This document shows positions 59,201-64,000 of a stretch of DNA of 64,000 nucleotides, piece by piece. Made by a program: the position numbers and the translations under genes. A model generated the notes under the pieces. It made no database searches and was not told the origin of the DNA. It saw only the letters and a program-made list of their open reading frames with translations. Each line of letters starts with the position of its first letter. Position 1 is the stretch's first letter. Origin of the DNA: Nectonema munidae (Eukaryota > Nematomorpha > Nectonematoida > Nectonematidae); contig JAUIRK010000907.1 of assembly GCA_030549495.1 (NCBI GenBank), positions 558,001 to 622,000 on the forward strand, written 5' to 3'.

Positions 59201-59505
59201 ATATTGTGTGAATATATTGATACGTTTGCATGAGTAAAAAAATGATAGCTGGCAGGCTAGAGCCCTTAATGTAAATTAAAAAAAGATTTACTTTTGTTTT
59301 TGAAAATGTAAGTCAGCGCGAGGATTGACGTGGAAAAGGCGACGAGAATGGAGAAGATGGTGATGGCGATGAAAAGCCAAATCAAAATTTTGGACTTTTT
59401 CTTCTTTTTACGCAGTGGAAAAGTTTTCTTGTTGTAAAGTGGCGAGTGCAGTTCGTTCAGGTCTATGTTTTCTAGAGTATTTGAAGTCTTCGCTTTCATC
59501 TCCAT
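27116..59505 (-). CDS. Neprilysin-family M13 zinc metallopeptidase, 20 exons, 750 residues
   Basis: M13 enzymes (neprilysin, ECE) are type II membrane ectopeptidases that cut short extracellular peptides. Twenty exons (listed separately) join with consistent phases to 2253 nt, 750 residues plus stop, the same length as human neprilysin. An N-terminal cytosolic tail ends in a basic cluster. One transmembrane helix follows (about 39-66), then the M13 N-domain with [14 protein letters not shown] (100-113). The substrate-binding motif is VVNAFY (544-549). HEITH supplies zinc ligands H587 and H591 and catalytic E588. GENIAD supplies third ligand E647 and D651. HSP gives H712 with R718 nearby, and the chain ends CSVW. 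Every catalytic residue known in neprilysin is present, so the enzyme should be active. The ECE/neprilysin subgroup is not resolved. Several introns are 53-71 bp, while others are kilobases long and full of transposons. Confidence 0.93.
27275..27351 (-). CDS. M13 peptidase exon 19
   Basis: Acceptor taaaag|ATATGG, donor AG|gtatgt, phase 0 to 2. Encodes [20 protein letters not shown], then SPGEIR, the C-terminal HSP motif. Confidence 0.9.
27503..27661 (+). mobile_element. TTAA-type MITE, 159 bp, in M13 intron 18
   Basis: TTAACCCATATCATGCC starts it and GTCGTTAACAGGTTAA ends it, flanked by TTAA on both sides. The palindrome GTCAGTTCAAACTGAC lies 16 bp inside the left TTAA (27523-27538). The ATCGTCTGATTATTCGGGTC right subterminus is shared with the 26434 element. 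Confidence 0.7.
28440..28653 (-). mobile_element. hAT dimerisation-domain fragment in M13 intron 18
   Basis: The frame contains [20 protein letters not shown], then [12 protein letters not shown]. This is the L-LSIP-xSSxSxERSFS...LRNRLSTEK block at the C-terminus of hAT transposases. No upstream domain remains. Confidence 0.65.
29170..29360. other. homopolymer-swollen low-quality patch
   Basis: Runs of A, T and G alternate with almost no complex sequence, within M13 intron 18. It has the same texture as the 0.94-1.08 and 30.97-31.18 kb patches. Confidence 0.5.
29434..29529 (-). CDS. M13 peptidase exon 18
   Basis: Acceptor atttag|GCATAT, donor CAG|gtaatc, phase 0 to 0. Encodes [20 protein letters not shown] and QLFFLNYAQ. 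Confidence 0.92.
30106..30171 (-). CDS. M13 peptidase exon 17 (ENIAD)
   Basis: Acceptor tatatag|GTGAAT, donor CGA|gtaacc, phase 0 to 0. Encodes [20 protein letters not shown] and YR, with the third zinc ligand Glu. Confidence 0.95.
30267..30712 (+). mobile_element. TTAA-type element with 18-bp palindrome, in M13 intron 16
   Basis: It begins TTAACCCTAGAACGTCAG, with a perfect palindrome, ATGGGTCAATTGACCCAT, 15 bp inside (30286-30303). A related inverted end, CCTAGAGAGGCCATATGGGG read inward, lies at about 30680-30710. The right TTAA has not been identified with certainty. Confidence 0.5.
30970..31180. other. homopolymer-swollen low-quality patch
   Basis: Includes a run of more than 30 A, T runs and G runs. 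The open frame across it (poly-Lys/Phe) is meaningless. It lies in M13 intron 16. Confidence 0.55.
31180..32230. other. M13 intron 16, unassigned part
   Basis: 31630-31745 repeats GAGCGAT/GAGCGA-type words several times (agcgatgaacgattaagcga ...), perhaps a subterminal repeat of a transposon. No coding signal was seen. Confidence 0.35.
32237..32365 (-). mobile_element. TTAA-family MITE, 129 bp
   Basis: Inverted ends CCTTTAGGGACC and CCCTTTGAGGACC are flanked by decayed TTAC/AATT. The palindrome TGGGACACCAGTATCCCA (32329-32346, one mismatch) is 15 bp from the right flank. ATCGTCTGC occurs in both orientations inside. Confidence 0.65.
32630..32754 (-). CDS. M13 peptidase exon 16
   Basis: Acceptor tttaag|GGCGTC, donor CAG|gtaaga, phase 1 to 0. 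Encodes [20 protein letters not shown], then [15 protein letters not shown]. Confidence 0.93.
32967..33034 (-). CDS. M13 peptidase exon 15 (zinc-binding HEITH)
   Basis: Acceptor ttttag|GGCTTT, donor G|gtaaaa, phase 2 to 1. Encodes [20 protein letters not shown], with the HExxH zinc and catalytic motif. Confidence 0.96.
33507..33837. mobile_element. hAT MITE, 331 bp, in M13 intron 14
   Basis: Ends are CAGTGACGGATCTAGAGG and, read inward, CAGTGGCGGATGAAGAAA. Target duplications are ATCTTAGG (33499-33506) and CTCTTAGG (33838-33845), 7 of 8. A C-run lies near each end. Ends resemble those of 57342-57607. Confidence 0.82.
34481..34924. mobile_element. hAT MITE, 444 bp, perfect TSD
   Basis: Ends CAGGGGTGGGCAAACT and AGTTTGCCCACCCCTG are exact inverse matches. 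The flanks ATTTAGTT (34473-34480 and 34925-34932) are identical 8-bp duplications. The interior has no coding capacity. The exact duplication suggests a fairly young insertion. Confidence 0.93.
35240..35275 (+). repeat. GA microsatellite
   Basis: About nine GA units with an interruption, in M13 intron 14. Confidence 0.8.
35536..35686 (-). repeat. tRNA-derived SINE, copy 2
   Basis: On the minus strand it reads GGTTGGTTAGATGCTGGATT and then GGGTTCGATCCCGC (B box), followed by the shared body ending TCTCGATGAAAACACCC. It is in M13 intron 14. Confidence 0.78.
36185..36236 (-). CDS. M13 peptidase exon 14
   Basis: Acceptor ttcgcag|TGATAC, donor CA|gtaagt, phase 1 to 2. Encodes [17 protein letters not shown], equivalent to IVFPAGILQPPFF. 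Confidence 0.92.
36290..36348 (-). CDS. M13 peptidase exon 13
   Basis: Acceptor tttttag|GTGGAA, donor G|gtattg, phase 2 to 1. Encodes [19 protein letters not shown], including the substrate-backbone-binding NAFY motif. Followed by a 53-bp intron. Confidence 0.92.
37243..37387 (-). repeat. tRNA-derived SINE, copy 3
   Basis: On the minus strand it reads GTAAGGTTGGTTAGATACTG and then TGGGTTCGCTC (B box with changes), with the shared body. It is in M13 intron 12. Confidence 0.72.
37638..37856 (-). other. Unrecognised coding-like frame inside M13 intron 12
   Basis: The minus-strand frame of about 72 residues contains [20 protein letters not shown] and ends TTSAEEN with a stop. Its codons carry G or C at third positions far more often than the surrounding intron. 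It matches no family I know and does not fit between M13 exons 12 and 13, which join perfectly without it. It may be the remnant of an unidentified element or gene. Confidence 0.3.
38441..38538 (-). CDS. M13 peptidase exon 12
   Basis: Acceptor cttaag|CTAACA, donor AA|gttaga, phase 0 to 2. Encodes [15 protein letters not shown]...LFKEVDK, equivalent to DDYFxNVLxxLK...LREPVDK. Confidence 0.8.
38816..38953 (+). mobile_element. TTAA-type MITE, 138 bp
   Basis: The ends TTAACCCATTTATGGCC and GGCCTTAAATGGGTTAA are inverse with one mismatch. The hairpin ATGTTCC-TATTTT-GGAACAT lies 14 bp inside the left TTAA (38834-38853), and ATCGTCTGC occurs twice. It is in M13 intron 11. Confidence 0.85.
39225..39545. 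mobile_element. hAT-like terminal fragments
   Basis: CAGGGACGAACATCCGGGAG at 39225 and CAGTAATGTAGCCAGAATTT at 39487 both resemble hAT termini with C/G runs just inside. No 8-bp duplications pair them. Confidence 0.35.
40548..40880 (+). repeat. Dispersed repeat family F, copy 2
   Basis: Shares with the inverse of 10.4-10.95 kb the blocks ATATTG...ATGTTGCGCAAA, CCCCATGGAACTGCTT, CCAGTTTGAGAAACACTG (hAT-style end), AATCAGAATTACAAA and GAGCTTACAGTGCAAGTATA. It is in M13 intron 11. Confidence 0.65.
41118..41195 (-). CDS. M13 peptidase exon 11
   Basis: Acceptor ctttag|GCGAAT, donor AAC|gtaatt, phase 0 to 0. Encodes [20 protein letters not shown], equivalent to K-x-IGYPD. Confidence 0.85.
41355..41391. 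mobile_element. orphan hAT end in M13 intron 10
   Basis: Read inward, CAGTGGCGTATTCAAAGGGT then GCGGGGAGGCG, a typical hAT terminus. No partner was found. Confidence 0.4.
42400..42476 (+). repeat. possible tRNA-like SINE head
   Basis: GGCGTAGCTCTCAGCTTAAC (A-box-like) and GGGGTTCGATAGCC (B-box-like) are about 30 bp apart. It may be a tRNA-derived fragment. It is in M13 intron 10. Confidence 0.35.
42927..43025 (-). CDS. M13 peptidase exon 10
   Basis: Acceptor gaatag|GCTCTG, donor AAG|gtgtaa, phase 0 to 0. Encodes [13 protein letters not shown] and [15 protein letters not shown], the family VDWMD-xT signature. Confidence 0.92.
43097..43325 (-). CDS. M13 peptidase exon 9
   Basis: Acceptor tttcag|AGTGAT, donor ATG|gtagca, phase 2 to 0. 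Encodes [11 protein letters not shown] (family: Y-xW-xV), [10 protein letters not shown] and [15 protein letters not shown]. Joins exon 10 over a 71-bp intron. Confidence 0.9.
44570..44765. repeat. degenerate TTAGTTA-type repeat
   Basis: Variants of ACTAACTAAC on the left and TTAGTTAGTCAGTTAATT on the right, a degenerate pentanucleotide-like array in M13 intron 8. Similar to 26270-26400. Confidence 0.5.
45251..45378 (-). CDS. M13 peptidase exon 8
   Basis: Acceptor tttag|ATAGAT, donor GA|gtatgc, phase 0 to 2. Encodes [10 protein letters not shown], then [21 protein letters not shown]. The open frame continues past the donor, but only this donor rejoins exon 9 in frame. Confidence 0.85.
45380..46960. 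other. M13 intron 7, nothing recognised
   Basis: AT-rich intron sequence with no transposon ends or protein motifs that I could support. Confidence 0.4.
46964..47050 (-). CDS. M13 peptidase exon 7
   Basis: Acceptor tttttag|GCTTCA, donor GAG|gttaat, phase 0 to 0. Encodes [20 protein letters not shown], then KKLNEYAPE. This is the family's EERRD-x-x-x-YxKMTIxEL-x-x-AP. Confidence 0.88.
47517..47693 (-). CDS. M13 peptidase exon 6
   Basis: Acceptor ccttag|ATTGAC, donor TTG|gtatgc, phase 0 to 0. Encodes [16 protein letters not shown] (family: L-PSRDYYL) through [10 protein letters not shown]. Confidence 0.9.
47747..48055. mobile_element. hAT MITE, 309 bp, in M13 intron 5
   Basis: Ends are CAAGGATTCTTGACC and, read inward, CAGAGGTTCTTAACC. 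GGTCCATG-like words follow inside both ends. Target duplications are CTCTAGTA (47739-47746) and CTTTAGTA (48056-48063), 7 of 8. Confidence 0.82.
48064..49055. other. M13 intron 5, AT-rich and unassigned
   Basis: No frame or repeat boundary recognised. Confidence 0.4.
49060..49600 (+). repeat. Dispersed repeat family F, copy 3 (internally deleted)
   Basis: Matches the inverse of 10380-11080 throughout, but lacks about 190 bp present there. The joint CGCAAATTATCC|GTGCATTACGG replaces the segment with the hAT-style end. Confidence 0.75.
49925..50175 (+). repeat. Dispersed repeat, copy 2 (partner at 6595)
   Basis: Aligns with the reverse complement of 6595-6855 over its full length, about 80% by eye. 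It lies between two family-F pieces, so the two repeats may belong to one larger element. Confidence 0.7.
50290..50400 (+). repeat. Dispersed repeat family F, copy 4 (short)
   Basis: Contains GAACTTACAGTGCAAGCATT, TTTGAAAATTATAAAAAAAA and GTGCGCCTCTGG, matching 40745-40880. Confidence 0.55.
50706..50812 (-). repeat. tRNA-derived SINE, copy 4 (shortened)
   Basis: On the minus strand it reads GTAAGGTTGGTTAGATACTC and then CGATCCCTCATCAAACC. The stretch between the A and B boxes is deleted. It is in M13 intron 5. Confidence 0.68.
51202..51407 (-). CDS. M13 peptidase exon 5
   Basis: Acceptor tttcag|CTCAAG, donor CAA|gtacat, phase 1 to 0. Encodes [14 protein letters not shown] and the [13 protein letters not shown] segment. 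Confidence 0.9.
51467..51550 (-). CDS. M13 peptidase exon 4
   Basis: Acceptor ttttag|CCTTAC, donor A|gtaagg, phase 1 to 1. Encodes [11 protein letters not shown]...[13 protein letters not shown], matching the KAK-x-LYxSCMD block of the family. Joins exon 5 across a 59-bp intron. Confidence 0.88.
52304..52600. mobile_element. hAT-like element, 297 bp, in M13 intron 3
   Basis: Ends are CATTTTTCAAATTTTTTTAA and, read inward, CATCGTTTTTCAAACTGTGG, with GCGACCC/GTCCCGACCC just inside. A clean 8-bp duplication was not seen. Confidence 0.5.
53794..53955 (-). CDS. M13 peptidase exon 3
   Basis: Acceptor ttaag|CGAGC, donor G|gtgact, phase 1 to 1. Encodes the hallmark [14 protein letters not shown] and [15 protein letters not shown]. 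Confidence 0.93.
54010..54057 (-). CDS. M13 peptidase exon 2
   Basis: Acceptor gtag|AGTCC, donor G|gtaaga, phase 1 to 1. Encodes [15 protein letters not shown], the first extracellular cysteine pair of M13 proteins. The next intron is 54 bp. Confidence 0.85.
54181..54215 (-). repeat. tRNA 3'-half-like fragment
   Basis: On the minus strand it reads CCGGGTTCGAATTCCACAAG, a perfect B box with an acceptor-like 3' strand. No matching 5' half was found, so it is likely a SINE or tRNA fragment. It is in M13 intron 1. Confidence 0.4.
54480..57235 (+). mobile_element. LINE (CR1/Jockey-like) relic in M13 intron 1
   Basis: A non-LTR retrotransposon lies antisense to the host gene. ORF1-like coiled-coil sequence is at 54541-54750. 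Endonuclease parts are [10 protein letters not shown] (about 54850), VQETWLTS (about 54940) and VGDLNIDL (about 55255). RT parts are [14 protein letters not shown] (about 56260), [20 protein letters not shown] (about 56475), [20 protein letters not shown] (about 56645) and a YADD equivalent, [11 protein letters not shown] (about 56740), in which the motif reads AVD. The C-terminal [14 protein letters not shown] block is at about 57060. At least four frame changes and several stops occur, so it is dead. A TA run interrupts it at 56167-56194. Confidence 0.85.
57342..57607. mobile_element. hAT MITE, 266 bp, in M13 intron 1
   Basis: Ends are CAGTGGCGGATCCAGAAATT and, read inward, CAGTGGCAGAACCAAGAG. 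Target duplications are CATACAGT (57334-57341) and CATATAGT (57608-57615), 7 of 8. G-runs lie near both ends. Confidence 0.85.
57760..58800 (+). mobile_element. Second LINE relic in M13 intron 1
   Basis: The RT core reads [39 protein letters not shown] and [14 protein letters not shown] (about 58118-58300), around a YADD equivalent, LCADAIT. A tail, [20 protein letters not shown], then [11 protein letters not shown], lies at about 58610-58700. It differs from the 54.5-kb LINE and is more eroded, with several stops. Confidence 0.7.
59292..59505 (-). CDS. M13 peptidase exon 1 (cytosolic tail and TM helix)
   Basis: ATG at 59505-59503 (two TTG codons precede it in frame). Encodes the cytosolic tail, RKKKKKSK and a hydrophobic signal anchor, [20 protein letters not shown]. 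Donor A|gtaaat, phase 1. A possible acceptor lies at 59530-59531 in the 5' UTR. Confidence 0.85.
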
Positions 59506-60169
59506 CAACAAGTGCCTCCTTTAAATCTGAAACAAAGGCGAAAAGTGGAAATCATTTTACCATTTTATAGGTAGAATTTTTCACCTAAAAATTCAATTTT
59601 AAGCTACATATGTGTACCAATCAAAATTTATTTATTGGGCGAGAAGGATAAAGAAGTTTTTCAACAATTATTATTCAATCATGATATTGTGCTGAATACG
59701 AAGAAAAAATAACGTAAATAATTTATGACAAAACTTCATTAGATATATTTTGGAATAACAGATACATCAATTAATTTAACAGACATATTTAAAGTGAATA
59801 TAATTCCCCTCACCTCCTTCCACCTCCCTTGGTTGAAAATCACTGATTTAGATTGGAAAAGGAACTACGCACCCTTGAAGATGACAGTAAAGATGATGTT
59901 GAAAATTTTGAAGATGGTAATAACAATAAAAGTATAGTTGACAAATCAGAATCAATGTTTCTTCAGTTTCTAAGAGTTTGAAAAAATGAAAGTCATATAT
60001 TAATGAAGAAGAAGGAGAAATTTATTTGGCAAAATAAACGATACTAAATTACAGGAAAAAATATTAGTTAAAGCTGTTCATTAATTCAACAAAAAACTAA
60101 ATATAATAAATCTTAAAACGCGAGGATATTCAAAAGGCCTTAAGCCGTTGAGATGAAAATCCTATAAAG

Positions 60170-60570
60170 CAGTGGCCGGGAACCTTTTTGACTAAAAGAG
60201 CCCAAAAAACACATATTTTAAAATCTAATCCTCTGAGAGCCATATATATTTTTTTAAATACTGATTACAACTAAATCGAAAAAGAAGACCAACAATTTTA
60301 GAGTATATTAAGACTCTGAATTTATTTTAAACAACATTGTTTTATCGAAGTTATTTATTAATAAGCAAAGTCTGCATCATCATCAGTTTTATTTGTGTCG
60401 TCGTGATTCGTAATGATGACGAAATTAAGAGCGTGTAGAATTGGCAAGAAGGATATGCATTATCGCAATACCTTATCTTTATCCTGAAATCCACCTAATT
60501 TATCTGAGAGTCAGATGCAGTCATCAAAAGAGCCATGTCTGGCTCGCGAGCCATAGGTTCTCGACCCCTG
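60170..60570. mobile_element. hAT MITE, 401 bp, perfect TSD, upstream of M13 ATG
   Basis: Ends are CAGTGGCCGGGAACC and, read inward, CAGGGGTCGAGAACC. GAGCC words occur inside both ends. The flanks CTATAAAG (60162-60169 and 60571-60578) are identical 8-bp duplications. It lies between the inferred M13 promoter and the first coding exon. Confidence 0.92.
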
Positions 60571-60746
60571 CTATAAAGATTTATAAATTTTACACTAATC
60601 ATGATTTTTGCATTAACATGACAAAAATATATAAAAAAAGAAAAAACACGCACATGTTACAAAAATGATTTATATAAAATATATGTAAAAATATGTAGAA
60701 CTGTAAAAATGAAACAAAGATTGCATAACATTATAAGAATTTTTAC

Positions 60747-60810
60747 CAATAAAATCGTTGTAAAAAAATTTTTTTTAAACATGTAGTGATAAGTGAAAAG
60801 CAATGAAAGT
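60747..60810 (-). other. inferred non-coding first exon of M13 gene
   Basis: Runs from the predicted initiator A at 60810 to a donor-like ATTG|gtaaaa. A splice acceptor (tttcag) at 59530-59531, just before the coding exon, would receive it, and the MITE at 60170 would then be intronic. Purely inferential. Confidence 0.4.
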
Positions 60811-60839
60811 GAGGCGCCTGCCCGTGGCTGCCTTATATA
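60806..60839 (-). promoter_or_regulatory. TATA box and initiator, probable M13 promoter
   Basis: On the minus strand TATATAAGG begins at 60839 and an initiator-like TCACTTT has its A at 60810, 29 bp downstream. The surrounding 60810-60950 is much GC-richer than its neighbourhood. The motif spacing is that of animal core promoters. Confidence 0.6.
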
Positions 60840-61343
60840 GTCGCTGATCCAGCGAAAATTGGGGCGCTCCTGTGATAGGCTGGGCAGTTAGCTCCAGATG
60901 TTGTAAACTTGTTGGCGCTAACGTGAGGAATCCATCCAGAGTCCAGCCAATGGTGAAAGAGCTACGTGATGAAATAATGATTGTTTAATATCTAAGTAAT
61001 GAATTATATGTAGAATTTTTTTTCATTTGATACTTCATTTTTTGGCTTATTTTGAGGAAACTAGTTCCAAAGTAAATTGAATAGATATCAAACTTATTTA
61101 GATTAAAAGATTAACAATTTTTGGCGTATCCTTAATAAGGCAGTTCGTTAAGTGAGCCACTTAAACTCAGTCCTCAGACGGTCTCGATTAAACAGGTTAG
61201 ACTGTAAAAGTAATGGTTAAAAATATTTCATATAGCTTTTTAAGTAGATCAATCATATCATTTGAAGAATTTGGGCATATATGTTTTATTTAATTCTTTT
61301 AATAACACGGTTATTTCTAAATGACGCGAACGATGTTCTGATT

Positions 61344-61441
61344 TTAACACTTTCAGACACAATACGTCATCGGTGACCCACAAAAAAATTACATATTGAA
61401 TTTCTTTATGACGCCGCTATTTATGGGATCAAATGGGTTAA
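61344..61441. mobile_element. TTAA-type MITE, 98 bp
   Basis: Starts TTAACACTTTCAGACAC and ends GATCAAATGGGTTAA, flanked by TTAA on both sides. The right end, read inward (TTAACCCATTTGATCCC), is akin to that of the 38816 element. Confidence 0.55.
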
Positions 61442-61444
61442 TGG

Positions 61445-62690
61445 AAACGATGGAAACTGGATTTAGTATTTGGCGTTGGAGAACTTATAAACTATTTTCT
61501 CAGAGTACAAGGATTCGATTTAGTTAGAGTAAACGTTTATCTTACAGTGAGTGCCTACAGAATAAGTATTGCTTGCATGCCAAAATTATATAATCGATGA
61601 TGCTCACGAAAGACTCTGCTTATTATTCTTCATGCCACACCTACCTAAATGTCTATTAGCGTAAACTATTATTTAAATAAGGAGTTAGATGAGTGGTTGA
61701 GGTTGAAGTTTCAAAATGAAAGCTGTTTTAGATAGAGGTAGAGGTAAGCAGACATCCGTTGCTTTTCAAAATCCTTGCTTAACTTTATTGAAAGATGAAT
61801 AAAATCAATGTAAGCATAATTTTTTTCTCAATTGCATCTTTCTTATGCGTATAAATCCTAACTGAGACAAATCGCTATGCAACATCTGGACGCTTGCGAA
61901 AATAATTAAAGTGTCTCGCACATATAGTAAACATTTTAAAATACTTTTTTTTACTATTGGCAAGAAAGTTAATTTTACATATAATCTCTATATTTTAGTC
62001 CCATGATTTTATTTGTTTGGCATATAAATGCTGACTTAAACATCTTGGTAGGCATCTGATTATTATTTCACTCTTATATTTGCTATAGTTTGACAGAAAA
62101 GTGTGTTCAAATAATTTTTGAATACACTCTTTTTATAAGCAACTATAGCACTCGAGATGTTTAAAATGCTCATTCTAGGCATGACTTAGTGGTGGGAGCT
62201 TAAGTTTGGGATCCAATCGGGCAGGATTCGATAACACATTTTGGCCATTATTCTCCCCATTGGATGCGATACCGACAACTAAAAAAAATCAATAAACGAA
62301 TGCTATATAAAATTTTTTGAGTTAAGAAACGGTAACTTCACGCTATTTCACAATAAAATCTCTATGAACAACCCTATTACGTTCTAAACAAAGTGAGAAA
62401 GCAAAGCTTACTTTGGAATTGGCGCTAAACATTATCTTTCCTTAAATGCTGGCCACTTTGATCACTGTGATGACGTTGAGGACGTTTTTAATCAAAGAAG
62501 TGTGAAATGTGCGAAGAGCTCCTATTCTCTATCCAAAGAAAGAGCAGGCTTGTTTTCCACTCAAGGTTGTGAAAATATGGCGTAATAAGATTTAATTAAA
62601 AGTTAGCGAAAGACTTTGAAAGATTGAACTGTAGGAGTTTATTTGTTGTAATCTTTTTTTAATTAAATGTACTCTTTAACAAGATGATTA
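61445..62690. other. upstream intergenic, unassigned
   Basis: The 62395-62585 stretch is GC-richer. It carries a + frame of about 60 codons containing LNAGHFDHCDDVEDVFNQRS that ends at TAA (about 62583). No family recognised, and it may be chance. Confidence 0.3.
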
Positions 62691-62707
62691 AATCTCTAAA
62701 CGTTTAT

Positions 62708-62755
62708 TTTTATATATATATATAATAAGTATATATATATATGTGTGTGTGTAAT
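62708..62755 (+). repeat. TA/TG microsatellite
   Basis: Two TA runs separated by a few bases, followed by GTGTGTGTGT. Confidence 0.8.
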
Positions 62756-62759
62756 GTGC

Positions 62760-64000
62760 ATATGAGTAATCTGACAAGGAATAACATGGGAGATTAAACC
62801 CAACTCTCCTGATAGCTGAGTACGGAATGCACGTAATGCATGTTTCGTACATTGAAATTGTTCGATTTCAAAGATATGATTTTTCAACCACTCCAAAAAT
62901 GCCTATTATATTTGAATATTTGAACTAAAAATGGGTTTTTATCAACAATTAGGAGTTTGACATTGTTCTATTCATAGGTATGATGTACTACACATATGCC
63001 ACAAAGACTTTGGTCAGCAAACGGTAAGCTATTTTATAATGTCATGTGAATCGGATTTGAAGAAGTCTTTTTATTAAGGAATTTAAAGACGTAATATTTA
63101 TTATATTAAAATTAAATTTTTGAATCAAAGCCAAAAATTTGGAGTGGAGTATGTATTTGATAAAAATTTGAACTTATATTTTTTCATTTTGAATGTTGAA
63201 ACTTTTAAATTAGTTCTGGGCGTTACTATGTCTTTCGTTTTGGTTTTTTGAAATAACTTTAATAGCTTTGGAGGTTATAAAAAGCAATCTTAACTAAAAT
63301 TCACAAAAATTCTTTTTATAATATTTTTCTCGACATGAAGATTTTGTAATACACCCAAATGATGTCATAAAACCTGACGTGCTTTCATTGAGAAGGGATA
63401 ATTGCACTATAGGAGTCCGCTTCTGAGGGTTTGTAGGTGTGGATGAAGTGGCAAAGTTGTAACAGACTCATGTAGGTACAGAGTACACGTATGTAATTTG
63501 GATCGAGGAGGTAGGAACGCGTTTAAGACACGTAGTAGTCTACCCCAAAAAAATGAAGTTACCATAACATTTCAAATCACACCACCGACCAGCGGCATCA
63601 ACACGTATTCTTCTGTTGAGTGAGATATGGTCTCCCTGTTTTAATAATTTTTTTCTAATTGATACATATAGAGTCAGGTGGAAGATTGGTTGTGTATTAT
63701 TTCTGCATATTTTGCCTTTTTCACATATATTTGAATTGGCAATGAAGTGTCTTTGTAACATAGATCATAACTGTAGCGATGCAGCCATTACAATATTTTC
63801 ATAGAACGTATTGTGTTGCCTACAAATCTATTGATTAAAAACATGTATATTTCAATTTTTATTGCATATTTTGGTAAAAATTCATAAAAAGAAGAAAAAG
63901 CCTATTCATAAGTTTGGTCACAAAAAGAGATGGGACACAGCGTCTGCAGTGTATCCTGTGCAGCACACTCTTTTCCAATGCAAATTTAAAGCGAGCAAAG
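62760..64000. other. intergenic to window end
   Basis: AT-rich. 63376-63412 (GTGCTTTCATTGAGAAGG, then ATAATTGC) is a partial match to the SINE body end. Other open frames show no known motif. Confidence 0.4.

Noticed and set aside
1-64000. CRISPR arrays, bacterial operons, rRNA genes or LTR elements
   Set aside because: None was seen. Repeats are dispersed or tandem eukaryotic types and no LTR pair or gag/pol motif of an LTR element was found by eye.

Overview
This is an AT-rich (roughly 70% by eye) piece of an animal nuclear genome. It has long transposon-loaded introns, GT-AG splice sites and no bacterial-style operons. The host proteins (aladin, a neudesin-like haem-binding protein, an M13 metalloprotease), the TATA/Inr promoter and the abundance of hAT, piggyBac and LINE relics suggest an arthropod. 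A copepod such as a sea louse would fit, but the species cannot be fixed from the window.

Three host genes can be read. (1) An uninterrupted aladin (AAAS) nucleoporin frame lies on the + strand at 4105-5520. (2) A five-exon gene on the - strand (22232 to 15239) encodes a 249-residue neudesin-like MAPR/cytochrome-b5-fold protein with a signal peptide and a long acidic tail. (3) A twenty-exon gene on the - strand (59505 to 27116) encodes a complete 750-residue neprilysin-type M13 zinc metallopeptidase. In both multi-exon genes I matched exon phases by eye; the spliced lengths divide by three and every junction has GT/AG. A TATA/initiator pair and a possible non-coding first exon for the M13 gene lie near 60.75-60.84 kb.

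Most of the rest is transposon material. 1-4 kb: hAT transposase tail, a 1.2-kb hAT non-autonomous element and TTAA-type MITEs. 5.5-15 kb: LINE tail, a decayed piggyBac transposase, dispersed repeats, a Cys-rich fragment and a decayed hAT (Buster-like) transposase. 15-22 kb: the neudesin-like gene, with an antisense ZMYM-type hAT relic in intron 1. 22-27 kb: tandem 125-bp repeats, another hAT fragment and a clean TTAA MITE. 27-60 kb: the M13 gene, whose introns hold SINEs, six hAT MITE-sized elements or ends, TTAA MITEs and two LINE relics. 60-64 kb: promoter, one hAT MITE with perfect target duplications, one TTAA MITE and otherwise unassigned DNA.

The most unusual pattern is in the TTAA-flanked (piggyBac-like) small elements. 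Six of them carry a short perfect or near-perfect palindrome at the same distance (14-16 bp) inside one TTAA end, yet the palindrome sequence differs in every copy. Three homopolymer-swollen patches (about 0.94-1.08, 29.17-29.36 and 30.97-31.18 kb) look like low-quality assembly.
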